A stretch of 64,000 nucleotides of DNA from Oxytricha trifallax (GCA_000711775.1 ARYC01001848.1:23875-87874), one strand, 5' to 3'. Shown: positions 47,288 through 61,000, counted from the first letter of the stretch. The notes: a model not told the origin generated them from the sequence alone. Made by a program: numbers and translations.

Positions 47288-50200
47288 GTCTAAAATAAAT
47301 TAAGATAATATTGCAATAGCAAATTAAAATATTTTTAACAGAAAACGACTACAGCATTATGGAAACATTATTATTATTGAAAGGATAAAATAATTAATTC
47401 AAAAATTATTTGTTGTTAGCAAATGAAAAGAATATATAATAAGTGAATTTTAGGAAGTTACTAATTTTTGAAACATTATAAATGTAGATCAATTTTCTTT
47501 TGGCAATAAAATTATTAAATTATCATCTAAAGAAGCTATTGCGCTTTAAATCTTTTATTTCAATGAGTTATTTAATTCTAGACAATTTTTTAAAACTACT
47601 CTTTTCAAAATTTTAATTCATTTTAAAACTAATATTTATTATTTTATATATTAATAGAAAATATTTGTCATTTGGATTAGCTAATGAGTAAGTGACCGAG
47701 TTAAAAATCTTGGCAAGCCGATAAACTTTAATAGATATGTCTCTGTATGAGTGGTTAACTAGCAAATCTTAGAATTATAATTACTCTTCTCCTCATCATC
47801 TCCAAAAATCATGAAATCCTTTATTTAAATCTGCAATAATTGAAATGAAATGCAGAGTAACCATGGAAATCACCGTGAATTAAATGAATTTTTACCTTTA
47901 AATAAGAACTATAGTTAATAAAAAGAATCTTAAAATAACATTAACAAAATTAAAGTGTTTCCAAAATATCAAATCAACACGGAATTTGACCTGGAAGAGA
48001 TTCTGATAGATACATTATCAGAAAAAGGTTTTAATTCAATAATTTGAATTCACTAAGTCTTTATGATTATTCAATTCTATCTTTGGATTGTTATGTTAGA
48101 GATGATGATTAAGTTGCTATAACTACTAGATATATCTTCCCAAGAAGCAAGGTTGGATTAAACCAGTCTCAAGAGAGATACCAATTAGGTATAAATACGG
48201 AGCAATGAAAAACAAGAGCAATTAAATGGAAGCATGCTAGGCAGAGAATCAAATTAATAAATCATTTACTAACAATTGAATTTTCCCTCAAAGAAAACAA
48301 TAATTAGAAAGATAATAGATACGCAATCTACGTTGATGTAAATTATTCCATTGTATCACTCTTTTATTAATTTTATGCACCAGTCGCTTATTATAATAAA
48401 CTTGAAATAAACAAGAGCACAATCCTAAGGCGAATCTTTATATACATTACAATAATTTTGCAGAATAATATCAACATATTAGAGTGAAATTAATTTAAAT
48501 AACTTTTTTAATTAGTATTATTAAACTTAGAAAGAAGCCTAAAATTCTTAACTTATTAAATTCAATAAAATCCTCAGATATCATTTAATTTATTATAAAA
48601 AATTAAAATATTGGTTATAAATAAAAATTTTCTCTAAGAAACAAAAATATTTGTTAATAATTGACTCTCTAACTATACTATGAAGAATAAATATCTTTAC
48701 AAACTGATTTGCAATTGTATAACTTTATCTGGACGAGCATTTACAATGCCAAAAGAACTTTAAAATTAGAAAGAAAAAACATTCGATAGTATCTCTGTCT
48801 ATATATTTTTAAAAAAAGAGGATAGCAATGTAATTTTTAGAAACTAAATTAAGTGACTTAATAACAACGATAAAGTTAAATTAGAGATATCCAGAAATAA
48901 TGAAGAAATAAATTTTTGTATAATGAGAAGAAACAAAAATAAACCTCAAACTTATTAAGAACAAACTTCATGCATAAAATGGAAACTTAGAGCACGAATA
49001 AAGATCAAACTTCAAAGAAGAAATGACATTAGTAGGACTAATTTTATTAAATCGAGAAGAAGGTATTTGATAATTTATATTTTATTCAATAAGTCAGGAG
49101 ACTTAAGTATAATTATTATTTTATATCCTGAATGAAATAAATTAAAAGAACTTCAAAGTATCATTTTTAATAAATCTTTCTCATCGAAATACATTGTTAT
49201 CAAAATTATTATATTAAAGCCAGCTATATTTACTTAAAAAGTTAAAATATTAGTTTTTAAGCTTTTAAACTAAAGGACAGTTGATCCTTAACCTTTACTT
49301 ATTTTTGATTAAATGATAATTATTATAATTTATTTACAAATAAAAAGATAAAAGTTATATTACTTATCTAAAAGAATAAGATAAACAACGGACAATAAAT
49401 ACTGAAAGCATTAATAAGAAATTAATGTAATTGAATTTTTAAATCTAACTTAAATTTAAAATAGTCGTTAGATTTAATGTTTTTAGCACATCAGTAGAAC
49501 TGGTCTAGACAATAAAATGCTGATAATATTTGCTTAGACATTTTAAGTTCTTTTAAATGAGATTTATTAAGGTATAAATTTTGGAAATATATAGAATAAT
49601 TATTAATCAAACGCTTTGATTAAGAATCTTGATAGTTAAATATATGCAAATTAAATATTCAAATTTTGTAGCCATTTAAAGGTGTATTTCCAGAGTGTTT
49701 TACTTAAGCATTTAACACTCTTCCGTAATTAATCTCTTGTTAATACCATGTTTTATTTTAATGAATTCATTTACTATTAATTATGGGGTACACACATTCC
49801 CTCTAAAAGTAATTTTCATAATTGTACTTACACATCGAGCAAAGTCGTTTGTAGTCTTATCTAATCCATACAATCTTCTCTCTAGGTAATGCACTAACAG
49901 TCTCATTTAGATTTATGGACTAGCAATTGTTTAATTTAAAAGAGAAAAAAATTCAACGATTTTCACTATTATCTTCCCTCCTATTTTAAGTAGACTTAAT
50001 TAATTCTTAATTTAAAATTTAGAAAAGTGCCTAACTTTAGAGCTATATTTAGCAGTCAATTATTTATCAGTAGCTAACTATCTTTTCACTTAAACTGATT
50101 TACTTTTCACCAATAGATTAAGTTTTTATCATGCTTTTAATCAATAACTTCTTGGGCTATTTGTTAAATTTCATTTTAATTTAAAATTAAAATTGAGCAA

Positions 50201-50349
50201 ATTGAATTAAGAACAAATTATGAATCTTAAAATTAAACTTAATAAGTTAAATTAAGAAAGAGTGTAATTACAAATGAGGTAGCAAAGCTAAAGTGTCAAA
50301 TCTAGACAGTCTATTTAATACTTTAATGGAGATATATTTCCTGAATAGT
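47288..50349. other. AT-rich region
   Basis: No gene is recognised; only short scattered open runs. Confidence 0.3.
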
Positions 50350-52690
50350 CAAGCTTGTAATGTCTTTTTAAGAAAAAAAAAGAATGAGTATGCTGCTTAA
50401 GGATTCAAGCAGATTTTCCTTGGAGAAGATGCCAATGATGACAATTCCAAAAAGAGAGTAAAAATATGTTTATAAGACGCCGAGCATCCTGAATTAATTG
50501 AAAGACCATAAAATAACTGATTCTTCCTTAACAGAATTAGGGTATTGGAAAGTTACAATAATTTGACGTGTTTAAGCTTTGAAGGACTCTAAAAATCTAC
50601 CTTAATTTATTAGTAAATATAATTTGAACAAAACTTCCAAATCTTTGTCAAAATCTGTAATAGCCTACTCTATGAATGGATTGGATGTTCCTAGGAAGGT
50701 AAGGAACAGGATAAAGCAGACATGATAGTATTACGTATCACTCTATAACAATAAGAGTGGTGCATTCAGTCAACAAAACTCACCTACTCCACAATCACAC
50801 TATGATGCCAAAATATAATCAAAGCTAACTTCAAAGCAATTAAAAAAATAGAAATATTAACTAAGTAAGCAATATATCACATGTTAATGTCGTAAAACAA
50901 ATCATTTTTTATCTAGATTAAAAAAGGTATAAGAAATAGGCCAGATATTATTGCCGATCTTATTAATGGGAACCAAAATATTTAAAGCAAATCTTCAAAA
51001 ATCCTATGATGATCTTTCTTGCTAGGTTGGAATATTAAAAAGAAATAAAGTTAATAAGCACGCTTATCAATTTTGCTGCGACATGCAAGAATTTCACAAG
51101 ATAATTATATCAAATAAAAGAATTTATAAAATAGACATGTTTACATTTTTATCCTTGTATAAACTCTTTACAAGTTACAGAATTTAGACTCAATATAAGT
51201 ACCAATTATTTTATTTCGGTATTAGAAATGGAAAGACACTGTCTGTGACATTATCCCAGTGATTTCTCACTATGCAAAATCAGAGAACACAATCATTCTA
51301 GGGAAAAAGGATTACCTGATTCTTAGGGACGAGAATAGATTTGAAAACATAGAACAATAAAACAATCTGATTGTTAATTAAAATTAATAATTAATCAGCT
51401 TTTGATATATTATATGGAGCAGAGGTACTACGAAACGTAGATCATTGATTCAAAAATATAGTATTTTCTGAAAGACTCTACACTAATTGCAGATGAATAC
51501 GATTGGCTAATTTTTTTAAGCATTCCTATAGCAATGTCAGATTAGATCAGGAATTTTCGAAGTTGTAAAGCACCTAAATTGCAAAACATTCTCTTTTTTA
51601 CTTAGAAAGAGGAGACATTAACTTCATTAAAAGTGAAAAATAATGCTAACTATAAAATATCTTATTTGACTCTAGCTAGTAAGATTAATGTAGGTAACTC
51701 AATGTACTATGCATGAAATGAACAATAGTTACTTCTGCAATCTTAATAGCGTCTTGAACTTATAAAATTATCGAGCAATATTTAAAAATTTTGAGAGAGC
51801 TTCATTTTATAGCATCAAGGTTTTTAAACGATCAAAAGCAGATGACACCATAAAAGGTAGGTTTATTATAAAAATATTCTAATAAAAGATTCGGTATACT
51901 GTTTTTGATGATATTAAAGTTAGGGGTACTGATTAATAAAAAAGTAGAGAAATTGAGGATACCGGTGGTCTTTAATTATCAATTTGCGATGTCTGCTTCA
52001 ATTTATAATAATAAATTATTGTCAGAGTATGTAGATTAGAAAACAAATGACAGTTCAGGCATATTTTGCTTGTCGATAGGTCTTAGACACTGTCGAGTAA
52101 GTTATTTAGCTAAGATAAGATTTTTTAGAAAATGAGAAAAAAACTATTTATAGTTTTCAAAGCTCATACTAATTATGGTCTATATATGAGGAAATACAAG
52201 AAAATAAGAATTTATAACTGCTGATAGTTCCCTAAGTGAAATCAACTAGTAAGGAATTTAGATCGTGAAATCAGCACATTTAAAGAAATCAATGAAATAG
52301 GTGAAGTAAGCCAAGTTTCTATTAGCAATAAGAATAGCCCTTTTTACAATATAATACCTGAAAAATCCTTGAATGAGTAATAAAATCTGAAAAGCAAATG
52401 CAAGATAATAGCAACAAAGAAATAATACTATCAATTCCTTGTCTATAGTAAAGAAATAACAGAATTCGAGGGAAGATGAGATAATGAGTCAGAAGTAATT
52501 AGAGTTAAAGTTACAGTCAAATATTAGAATGCAGGCACAGTTAATTAAAGAAACAAACACATATAATAGAAAAGATATGACCTTTAAAAAAGAACAAAAA
52601 ACAGCAAAGAAAACAAGAAGAATTGAAGATAGCGAAAGAGTTTTCGTTTAATATTCCTACACCTCGATAACCCTCAAAAGCAAAAACTAA
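50350..52690 (+). pseudogene. degenerate coding region(s), unrecognised
   Basis: Several consecutive stretches look like protein when TAA/TAG are Gln: FKQIFLGEDANDDNSKKRVK (about 50,400), MNGLDVPRKVRNRIKQT then YDAKIQSKLTSKQLKKIEIL (50,670-50,860), SENTIILGKKDYLILRDENR (about 51,290), FKNFERASFYSIKVFKRSKA (about 51,790) and YTVFDDIKVRGTDQ (about 51,900), ending in a Lys/Glu-rich run to about 52,690. Pieces share strand but are split by TGA codons and shifts. I recognise no family. One decayed transposon protein is more likely than several genes. Confidence 0.35.
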
Positions 52691-52879
52691 TGAATCAAGA
52701 GTAAATATCCTTGCAAAAAGAGTCACAATAATTAGAGGATAAATATGAGAGTTTTTATAGGAATGAAAGAGAAGATGACTTCTTAAATACGCCACAAATG
52801 AGGATCATTTATATGCAAATATATTGCTTGAGTTTACTTGAAATTAATTGCTTAACTAATCCTTTCTTATGTGGTCACT

Positions 52880-53510
52880 ACATATTATTATCATAATTTT
52901 ACTATTATTGCCATTAAAAATAGAACCTGGTACCAGATGGATGCCCTCCTCGTTGATTTTGTCTGCTTAATGCAGGTTCATCATCATCTGTCTGTAGTCA
53001 TTTAATTCTTCTTATTACTTTCTGAGCATGTCCATCTCTTACCTCACTCTTTTATTTTTCGAAGTATTTCTATTTGCTATGATTAAACTAAATTCTCTTT
53101 TTTGAATTCCTCAATCTCCCTTTGTCTTCTTTTCTGTGTGAAGCCTCATTAAATAAGCAAAGTAAAGCGGCCTATTTGCTCTAATAAAAAAGTTAAGTAT
53201 TGTATATTAAAGCTAAATTGCAAGAGCCTATGCAAATGCTTGGCGTATTGTGAAATGAGATTATGGCTATTCTTAATCTTATGAAGCCTTTTTCCCTTAG
53301 CACATTGGATCATCTAACTTATGCCTTCTATGTCTAGAGACATTAGTATTTCGTATATCCATCGCTTATCCAAAAAGGATTCAATCCCACAGGTCCACCA
53401 AAAACTAAAGCATACCTTAGCAATTCTCCGCAAAATTGATAAAATTGTCTGCGGTCAACCCTTAAATTAAGGGACGGCTGTTATGATGACTTCGTTTCGT
53501 TTGAGGTATT
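52880..53510 (-). pseudogene. coiled-coil-like protein remnant
   Basis: Reading downstream on the minus strand: a mixed segment (SQYAKHLHRLLQFSFNIQYL), a TGA near 53,150, then KRRQREIEEFKKENLVQSQQ and, after a frame change, RQEMDMLRKQQEELNDYRQM (about 53,035-52,980), a charged heptad-like pattern typical of coiled coils. It converges on the preceding region. Frame breaks indicate decay. No enzymatic motif is seen. Confidence 0.35.
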
Positions 53511-54859
53511 ATTATAATAATTAAGAGGAAATATCTTACATTCATTTCACCATTAATCATGATCTTTAAAAAGGAAATGTTTGTGCAGATGATTTTAGGC
53601 AGATATGCATTGCAGTTTTATGAAAGAAAGTCATATAATTGTTTCTTACTCTCGACCTTTTGGTATTTTTAGTGAACGTTTACTTGAGCATAGTTCATAT
53701 TGTGGTCCATTTATTTTTTCGTAATAAAACAGTATAAGTTTTAATTTATAAATAAAAGGCAGGGCTTCTTTACTAAATAGAGGAATCCTTTTTCGTACAA
53801 CCATTTCCTTATTGAGAATTCCGATTACACTGTTAGTAAATGCCTCATTGTGAAACTGAAAAAATTACAAAACCTAAGAAGCAAAATAAATCACTATTTT
53901 TCTAAACCCCATCGTGGAGCTAAGCTCAAGATCTGAAACTTTAATATGATTATGGTAGTGAAGATTAGTATATAATTCAATTCAAAGAGTTACTATAATT
54001 AATCAAGATCGACGCTCTTATAAAAAAAGGATGTGTAAGATCTCAGCCCATTATGGTCTTTCAACTCGATGAGAAAGCTTTATTTTTAATTTAATTTGAA
54101 AGAAAAGTCTAATACTAAATTTTTTGACAGATCAATAAATTTTATTATAAAACCGAAGAATAAATCAACATAACGATTAAGAGCATTTTCCTACTGAACA
54201 GGGCTTATCTTAAATTAAAATATTAGAAAATGATCTTAAGCTATATTGCTGTTTTAGAAAAGGAATCAAATTGATACAATGCAGGACAAAAAATATCTTA
54301 AATAATTTATTTAAACAAAGCAGCAAACAGACAGTACTTTAAAATTATGTAATTATAAAAAATAAGTTAAAGACTTGAATTTTTTTAAAAAAATGAATAA
54401 TAATTACTTAAAAAATTGGAGAAGAAGGAAGAGCTGGTCATTCAAAAAAAATAGTAAGTTTCAAAAATTAAATCTAAAATATTATATTTCAGCAATAAAA
54501 TTGAACTAGAGTCTTGGAAGAAGTCACCAAAAGACTTGAAAGACAAGGGATAAAATTAAAATAATCACTGAGAAGATGGAGAGATGGTGCAATACACGAA
54601 GATGATTAGTTTAATTGAAAATTTGTTTCAAGATTTTATCTTAATTCCTTTCAATGCTAATACTTATTCATTTATTTATTTAAAAACATTTTCATTTCAA
54701 TTAAAGTCTTCCAATTATATTTTATAAATGACTATTTATAAAGTGAGATCCTTAAAATTAGCCTAGTTCATCTTGTTTAATTGGCAGCTACTGATTGTAT
54801 GAATTAGAAAAAGTGTGTTAAAAATTTAAACATTAAAATATAAAAAGATTAAAGATATA
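53511..54859. other. AT-rich region
   Basis: No gene is recognised. Confidence 0.3.
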
Positions 54860-55740
54860 ATCAATGCCTGACAAATGTTTGTGGAGCCCCAATATCTAAA
54901 ATTATGAATCGCTATAATTTAAGCTACAAGATAGTCAACCAATTTTTTTGCTAGATTCTACCGATAATAAAATATCAAAAATAGGTAGTTCTAAATGTTT
55001 AAACAATAAGAAAAATGTCTAATAGATTAACGCTTAGAATGTTGCAAGGAGTAATTCAGCTGTTGCTAACTCTAAAAATAGCTTTTCTCCCAATTAAACA
55101 TGATCATACCTCTTTCAAATATATTAAAAAGTACCTGAAACAATGCGAAGGACCTAACTTTTAACAAGCGATACTATCTCAGTCATATAAATCTGGCCAA
55201 CTCAAAGCACCTAAGACAGAAGGCAGCATACTTTTATTCTAAAGAATCTGTAGGAAGATTAGGTGATAATTAATATTGATGATAGCTTGATTAGGTTTAA
55301 TTAAAATCAAAATAGATTTTGGTGCCATAAAGGTATGATAAACTTTACTACTTGTTCATCACGATTAAACGACATCAGTATAATTGGCGCGGTTAGCAAC
55401 TATAATCAAGCTTATTTTACCTGTAAATTCTGGCAGAACTCAAAGTAAAATTGTTCTATATTTTATTCTTTGCCTCGCAAATGAGATATATCTTCATAAT
55501 CCTGATTACAGGGCCTCTCATATTTTTATGCTGGACAATGCTTCTTACCATAGAAGAAGGTATTTGCAAGAAAAACTTAAATATCATTCGATTCCTATCA
55601 TTTTAATAGGGCCATATCTTTTTAATTGGACCCATTAAAAAGAATGTTTGCTAAGATTAAATAGAAGAATATCTACCAATGAGAACACAACATAAGTAAT
55701 TAAAGAAAAGATTTTTAGTTGAAGAATGAAGAAAGCTGTA
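54860..55740 (+). pseudogene. Tc1/mariner-type DDE transposase remnant
   Basis: Legible catalytic segments in order: VIINIDDSLIRFNQNQN (first Asp, from 55,263), FWCHKG and ISIIGAVSNY, which are typical of the family between the first and second Asp, then ASHIFMLDNASYHRRR (second Asp, about 55,520-55,567), HSIPIILIGPYLFN and, after a shift, a PIKK...AKIK-like end where the catalytic Glu should lie but appears lost. A one-base shift lies near 55,430. It differs from both TBE-type transposases in the window, being closer to generic DDE_3 sequences. No accessory genes or terminal repeats could be tied to it; the foldback at 56.07 kb is the nearest candidate derivative. Confidence 0.6.
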
Positions 55741-56065
55741 TATTAAGGAGGAAATGAAAATTGAGATATGCTAAGCTATATTAAAACTCAATATTGAATG
55801 GCTTATGTTACCAAAGTATATATTAAAGGCACTTCATGACTTAATACTAACCGAAATCTGAGTTATTTACACAATGATTTTAAAGTACTGACAATAAGAG
55901 TTTCTGTTTTTTAAACAGCTCACGTAAGTCTACTCTACTATTAAATAATTTAGCTAAGATAAGAAAAAGACCTGGCTATATATTAATCCACTACAAAAGC
56001 GTTAATGTAGTAATATATGAATTAATATATTCCTATAATTAGAACTTGTCAATAAAAACGGTTGT

Positions 56066-56526
56066 TATTAATCTAGTATATTCAAAATGAGGAAATTGTA
56101 AAAATAAAATTCAAATTCAAATTATACTAATATAAACAGCCTAAAATTTGCAAGGGGTTTAAATAGAATTTTATATAGTAAGTATCCAAAAATGTCTGAA
56201 TAAAATGGCCGTTACTATGCACCAGCTACAACAAAAAGTTGAAAAGTTCGAATCCTCCTTTGGAAAACTCTTTTATTTTTAGTTCCAATATTATTTTTCA
56301 TTTATTTTATAACAAAAATAAAAGAATTTCCAAAGGAGGATTCAAACTTTCCAACTTTTGTTGAAGTTGGTGCATAGTAACGGCCATTTCATACAGACAT
56401 TTTTGGATACTTACTATATCAAATTCTATTTAAACCCCTTGCAAAATTTAGGCTGTTTATATTAATATAATTTGAATTTGAATTTTATTTTTACAATTTC
56501 CCCATTTTGAATATTCTAGATTAATA
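56066..56526. mobile_element. 461-bp foldback, separate family
   Basis: The arms are inverted from TATTAATCTAGTATATTCAA (left) and its match at 56,507-56,526, with CCGTTACTATGCACCA and TCCTCCTTTGGAAA further in, meeting near 56,295. It has no coding frame. The ends do not match the 46.9/57.8 kb family or the 11.25 kb element. Target duplication is unclear because TTATTAAT on the left and ATTAATA on the right merge with the ends. Confidence 0.8.
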
Positions 56527-57796
56527 TCAGAAATAGCTTTAAAGATTTTAAGATCTAGATTGTTTCATTACTTAAAAATTCTTATTAAGGATAAAAACTT
56601 GAAACAAAAGAAAATCTTTGATATCAATGATAATTCTGATTATACCAGATGTCTCTACACACCATTGCTTACTGAAGAACAAATGATTTTTTAGATTGTA
56701 AAACTGTGGTAAGGAAGAGCAAAATCAGACGAAGATTCAACCATTGTTAAATAAAGAATATTTTATCTATTCGTTGTTTCTATAAAAGCCATCTAACTTA
56801 ATTAAAGAAAAGTAATATAAGAATGTTTTAAATTTAGAGTAAAACATTTACATATTTTAAGAGAATGATTCAATAAAATAATTAAGGATCAGGCAATTTA
56901 AAGGACTGACAAAATAAGCTACAATTTTGCAAGCAGATATTAAATTTTAGCTCGGATTTAATTTAAATATAGATAAGTTTCTATAAGTTTAAACAAACGT
57001 TTTTAACCACATTATCTACCCATAATAAAGATAAAATAGCTAAATCCGCAATCCACTCGAAATATTTATTAAATTGCATTTTCAAGTAAATTAGCTATTA
57101 AAGCGTAACTAATCTATTAATTTCTAAGGATTTAATTAATATTTTTAAATTCCGCAGAAGTCTGTGGATTGTGATTCTGCAGCGGGTTTAAAGATAATAA
57201 AATTTGTAAGTATTAATATCCAATATAATTTTTTATGAATTAAAAGACCTCTACCTTATAACAAATTAAATTTATCTTTAAGATTAAAATTTATAAGATA
57301 CAAAGTTAATTGATTTTTACGTTATAAAAAATATAAAAGATTTTAAATAATTTATAAAATATAAATTTTTATTTCTCTTAAAATTAAACTTTAATCTATC
57401 TACCTCAAAAATTATTGTTAATATTTAAGCTTAAATTATTCACAAATTTAAAGTTAATAAACTTTATACCTTAAAAAAGCAAAACAATTTAATGCAATAA
57501 TTTTCCTAGCATTAAGATTACCCCTTTTAAAAGTATTTTTTAAATATTTAAATTTAGTGTTAGTGTATTAAATTGTTATATAGCATATATAATTAGCATC
57601 TAGAGAATCTAATAATTTTAAAAAGACAATCCGTAATTTTTAATTTAATATTGAGGCAGACAAACATTTTATTATCTTAAATTTGCAATATTTAGAAGTT
57701 CAGTTCTTATAGTTTTTTCTCTATGTTATAAATCAAACTCCTTATTTTATGAAGTTAATAATATAATTATAGAAGATCTCTTTTTAGAATCAAAAA
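56527..57796. other. AT-rich region
   Basis: No gene is recognised. Confidence 0.35.
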
Positions 57797-58212
57797 TTGC
57801 TAAAGTATAATTGATTTGGGGAGATTAATTTAAAATAAATAAATAATACATAAAATTAGTTGCAGTTAACTTTGTCCAAACCTAGACAATACGGTACTTG
57901 TTTGATAGAGAATTCAAAATTAGCTGGACTATAATAGTGGCGGTACAGCCTTATCTCATCGTAGGAGCGAAATAACTTGACTATAATTTTGGCATTAAAT
58001 TTACTAAAAAAATCACCCAAAATTAAAGTCAAGTTATTTCGCTCCTACGATGAGATAAGACTGTACCGCCAATAGTTAAGTCCAGCTAAATTTGAATTCT
58101 CTATCAAACAAGTACCGTATTGTTTAGGTTTGGACAAAGTTAACTGCAACTGATTTAATGTATTATTTATTTATTTTTAATTAATTTCCCCAAATCAATT
58201 ATACTTTAGCAA
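57797..58212. mobile_element. 416-bp foldback MITE
   Basis: Same family as 46,868: ends TTGCTAAAGTATAATTGATT-TGGGG and an inverted match at 58,188-58,212; inner arms GCAGTTAACTTTGTCCAAAC and GGCGGTACAGCCTTATCTCA. TA follows on the right (58,213-58,214), AA precedes on the left, so one flank has mutated. It has no coding capacity. Confidence 0.85.
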
Positions 58213-58349
58213 TAATTATTCACTTAATGAATCAAAACTAAGATTAGGATTAGCAACAGCAAGTAAAAATCAAATATGCTGTATGCAACACGGCGTAGTT
58301 CAGATGTCTGACTTTGAAGAAAGAAAAATAAAATTAGAAAGTTAATTGT

Positions 58350-58756
58350 TTAGTCACCTAAAGCTGACACTTTGTAATAAATCTTTCCACTACACTAAGG
58401 CCTTTTGAAGGTAGGAATGGGGTTGTCAGGTTCTTTACATATGTGGTCTGTCGGCTTGGTTTAACTGATGAGCACCTACGCTTCTCGATCGGACTATAAT
58501 TTAACGGTTTCCTTGCGTAGATGAGCTTACTGCCGTGAGTTTGGCCTCCTATGTGGTAAGGAGCAGGATGAAGGTGGTGTTCAGCCTTCAATATGAAGTG
58601 ACAATAAAACCATACAAGCCAACGGTAAGTTATTTTCTTCTCTTACGATGGGTACTAAGCTACAACGGCGCAAGGATAGGGATTACGCTCCCAGAAGCGG
58701 TTGACCTAGCAGCATTTTCTTACTGGTTTTCAGAGAAGCTGAACTTCGCATTCTGA
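58350..58756 (+). other. GC-rich island, coding-like on both strands
   Basis: The block is sharply GC-richer than its flanks. The plus frame is open for about 90 codons to TGA at 58,754-58,756 (KVVFSLQYEVTIKPYKPT, then GARIGITLPEAVDLAAFSYW); the minus strand has a 77-codon frame. GTAAGT at 58,625 could be a splice donor. It may be an MDS of a cellular gene or a structured RNA; neither is established. Confidence 0.35.
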
Positions 58757-58963
58757 AATACTTCACACATTAAATTGATGGTTTGATTAATTAATAGTGA
58801 TAAGTTAAATTAATTTGAGATTACTCAATATAAAATATCAATATCTATCAAAATAATGTCATCTCATGTCAGAAACTTACATGCTATAGCTCTTAAAAAC
58901 TTAAAATATATTTAAAGGGTTCTAATTAGGAATTAATAGAGACATTAACAACCTAAACATAAT

Positions 58964-59931
58964 ATGCAGAGTTGGAAAATTGCCCCTAAAAAGTCAAACA
59001 TATATCATTATACAATTTCAAGTAATCTTAATTTAGTTGAATAGGATTTGAAAGAAGAGCTCAAGGATAGTTATTTGGATGAAACAAACATGGCTAAACA
59101 ATACTCAGATGAATAGGTAATGGAATATGGAGATGAATAGGCTAACGATAAGAACATAAACAATGATGGCATTTTTATGGAGCTTAAGAAAACCATTGTA
59201 ATTCATAATAAAATAATTGGCCATCTGATCAACTGCTCTAAATTTATGAATGAATCAAATGCATAAAATTTAATTCTAAAACAGCATATCTATCAAGGGC
59301 ATGATTAATAGAAACGGAAATAAAAACTAAAAGAATTGTTAAGAAGGAAGCACAGAGCACAGAATTCACTGCCGATAATATTAAATTTAAATTGAAGAAA
59401 TCAAATAAGCTTACTAGCAAGATATTCCAGTTTAGGATAATCTAATTCAAGAATTTAATAAAAACTTTTGCTTTTTCTAATTAAATATTTGAAACATTTT
59501 TCAATAAGTTAAGATTATCAACTTAAATCTTGAATAGAATTTATGAAAAATATTATTTCAAGACGATCATTTTTTACTTCAATGTTATAGAAGATGAGAA
59601 GACGCGATAAGATAAATATAGAGAATAAGTTCATAATTAATTCATGAAATCTTTGAAAATTAAGGAAACTATTGGATTAAATACAGACTTAGATTTTGAT
59701 ACTCCTTCAATTAAAATTAATGTAAATGATTTTCAAAAAGACGCCTTTAAAATTATAGTAGAAAAATAAAAAGAAATTAGAGGAAAATTATTTGCGAGAA
59801 CTGAGATTGATTATCCATGGCCCCTGAAATTTTTAAATAAGAAAGGAAAGAAATTCTTGAACTATAAAACCTAGACAATTCAAAATTAATTTACCTTACA
59901 AATAGAGGATTTATAGGAAAATGAACTTTGA
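58964..59931 (+). CDS. acidic/basic protein in two overlapping frames, unrecognised
   Basis: From the ATG at 58,964 an acidic, Gln-decoded frame runs about 145 codons (DLKEELKDSYLDETNMAKQY, EYGDEQANDKNINND). An overlapping frame shifted by one base takes over near 59,310-59,400 and runs about 205 codons without TGA (DFQKDAFKIIVEKQKEIRGK, TEIDYPWPLKFLNKKGKKF) to TGA 59,929-59,931; such a run is unlikely by chance. The frame stays protein-like beyond, with further TGAs, to about 60,250. No family is recognised. It lies between a foldback and a foldback-type end, so it may belong to another element. Confidence 0.45.
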
Positions 59932-60926
59932 TTTATGTGAAGAATATTAAGCTTTTTACTGAGGCAATGGCATTTCATTACACAAAGGTTATAAGTAATA
60001 CATTTTAAATTTAAATAAATATATGCGGGTTATATGTTAGATAGTTTACTTGAAAAAGACCAAGAATGGGGGATAAGTGAACAGGCTACTATGTGAGACA
60101 TAACAAAGAAATTTATCTTGTTGGATTTAAGGGGACTCCACATCCAGGATTGTAGTCTTGTTGTGCCTCATTCAAGAAAATCAAAAGAAATTCAGGCTAT
60201 TATAAATAAATTATTTCTGGAAAGCTCTATTCCAGCCAATTTGATAAAGATTTGAATATGATAAATTCAACTACGTTTCTATAGGAGATGAACATAGAGA
60301 TATATGAAGGTAAGAATTACTTTTAGATTTTAAATTTTTTTTTACTTTTAATACAAAATTTCAACCTCAATGATCTTATTAGGTCATTATGCGAAATCTA
60401 AAATATTTAATTGCAAAGAAAGAAGAAGGAATATTTTAAATTAGGTTTATAAAAAACGTGAATGATTTATAGTCTTTTAATTAGACATTAATTAGCACTC
60501 ATAATTATTAAGCTTAAATCTTAAACATTTTTAATTGATAATAACACAATCCTTTGAAGAAACCTAGACTTAATGATTAATGTAAATGAGTCTAACTTTA
60601 ACAGATTTGATTTTCGATATCTTTAGAATCAATATATCTTTTGAATCTAAGAGTTCTTTTCATTAAGAAATGTTTTTGCTTTATATATTAAAATAAGTGA
60701 TTATTTAATACTGATTATATTTAGCGGGTTGCTCAAATCTATAATTTTAATTTCATAGCCTACTTATTTTAGCTGAATTTGACAAAAATCATAATTTATT
60801 ATTATGCATAATGCTAATGATAGAAAATTAAGTTCAGATTTATTTTATAGTTCGTTACAATAAGGCCATAAAATTTAATCAATAGATTAGCATTCTTTTT
60901 ATTTAATTTTAAAATTTAATCTATCA
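59932..60926. other. possible decayed continuation, then AT-rich spacer
   Basis: The second frame of the preceding ORF gives DITKKFILLDLRGLHIQDCS and SRKSKEIQAIINKLFLESS (60,090-60,240) after three TGA codons, so the gene may once have been longer. From 60,260 to 60,926 nothing is recognised. Confidence 0.3.
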
Positions 60927-61000
60927 TTGTATAAATATATTTGATTTGGGAAAAATAATTCAAAATCAATTTGGAGTAATTATAATTAGTGGCAGTAATG
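60927..61000 (+). repeat. single MT-A70-element/MITE-type terminus
   Basis: TTGTATAAATATATTTGATT-TGGG followed about 45 bases later by AGTGGCAGT matches the left ends of the foldbacks. No partner end was found before the TBE insertion at 61,613, so the rest may lie beyond the window or be lost. Confidence 0.45.

Noticed and set aside
52541-52795. 84-codon minus-strand Phe/Cys-rich frame
   Set aside because: The plus strand here gives a Lys/Glu-rich, protein-like frame; the minus frame is its antisense.
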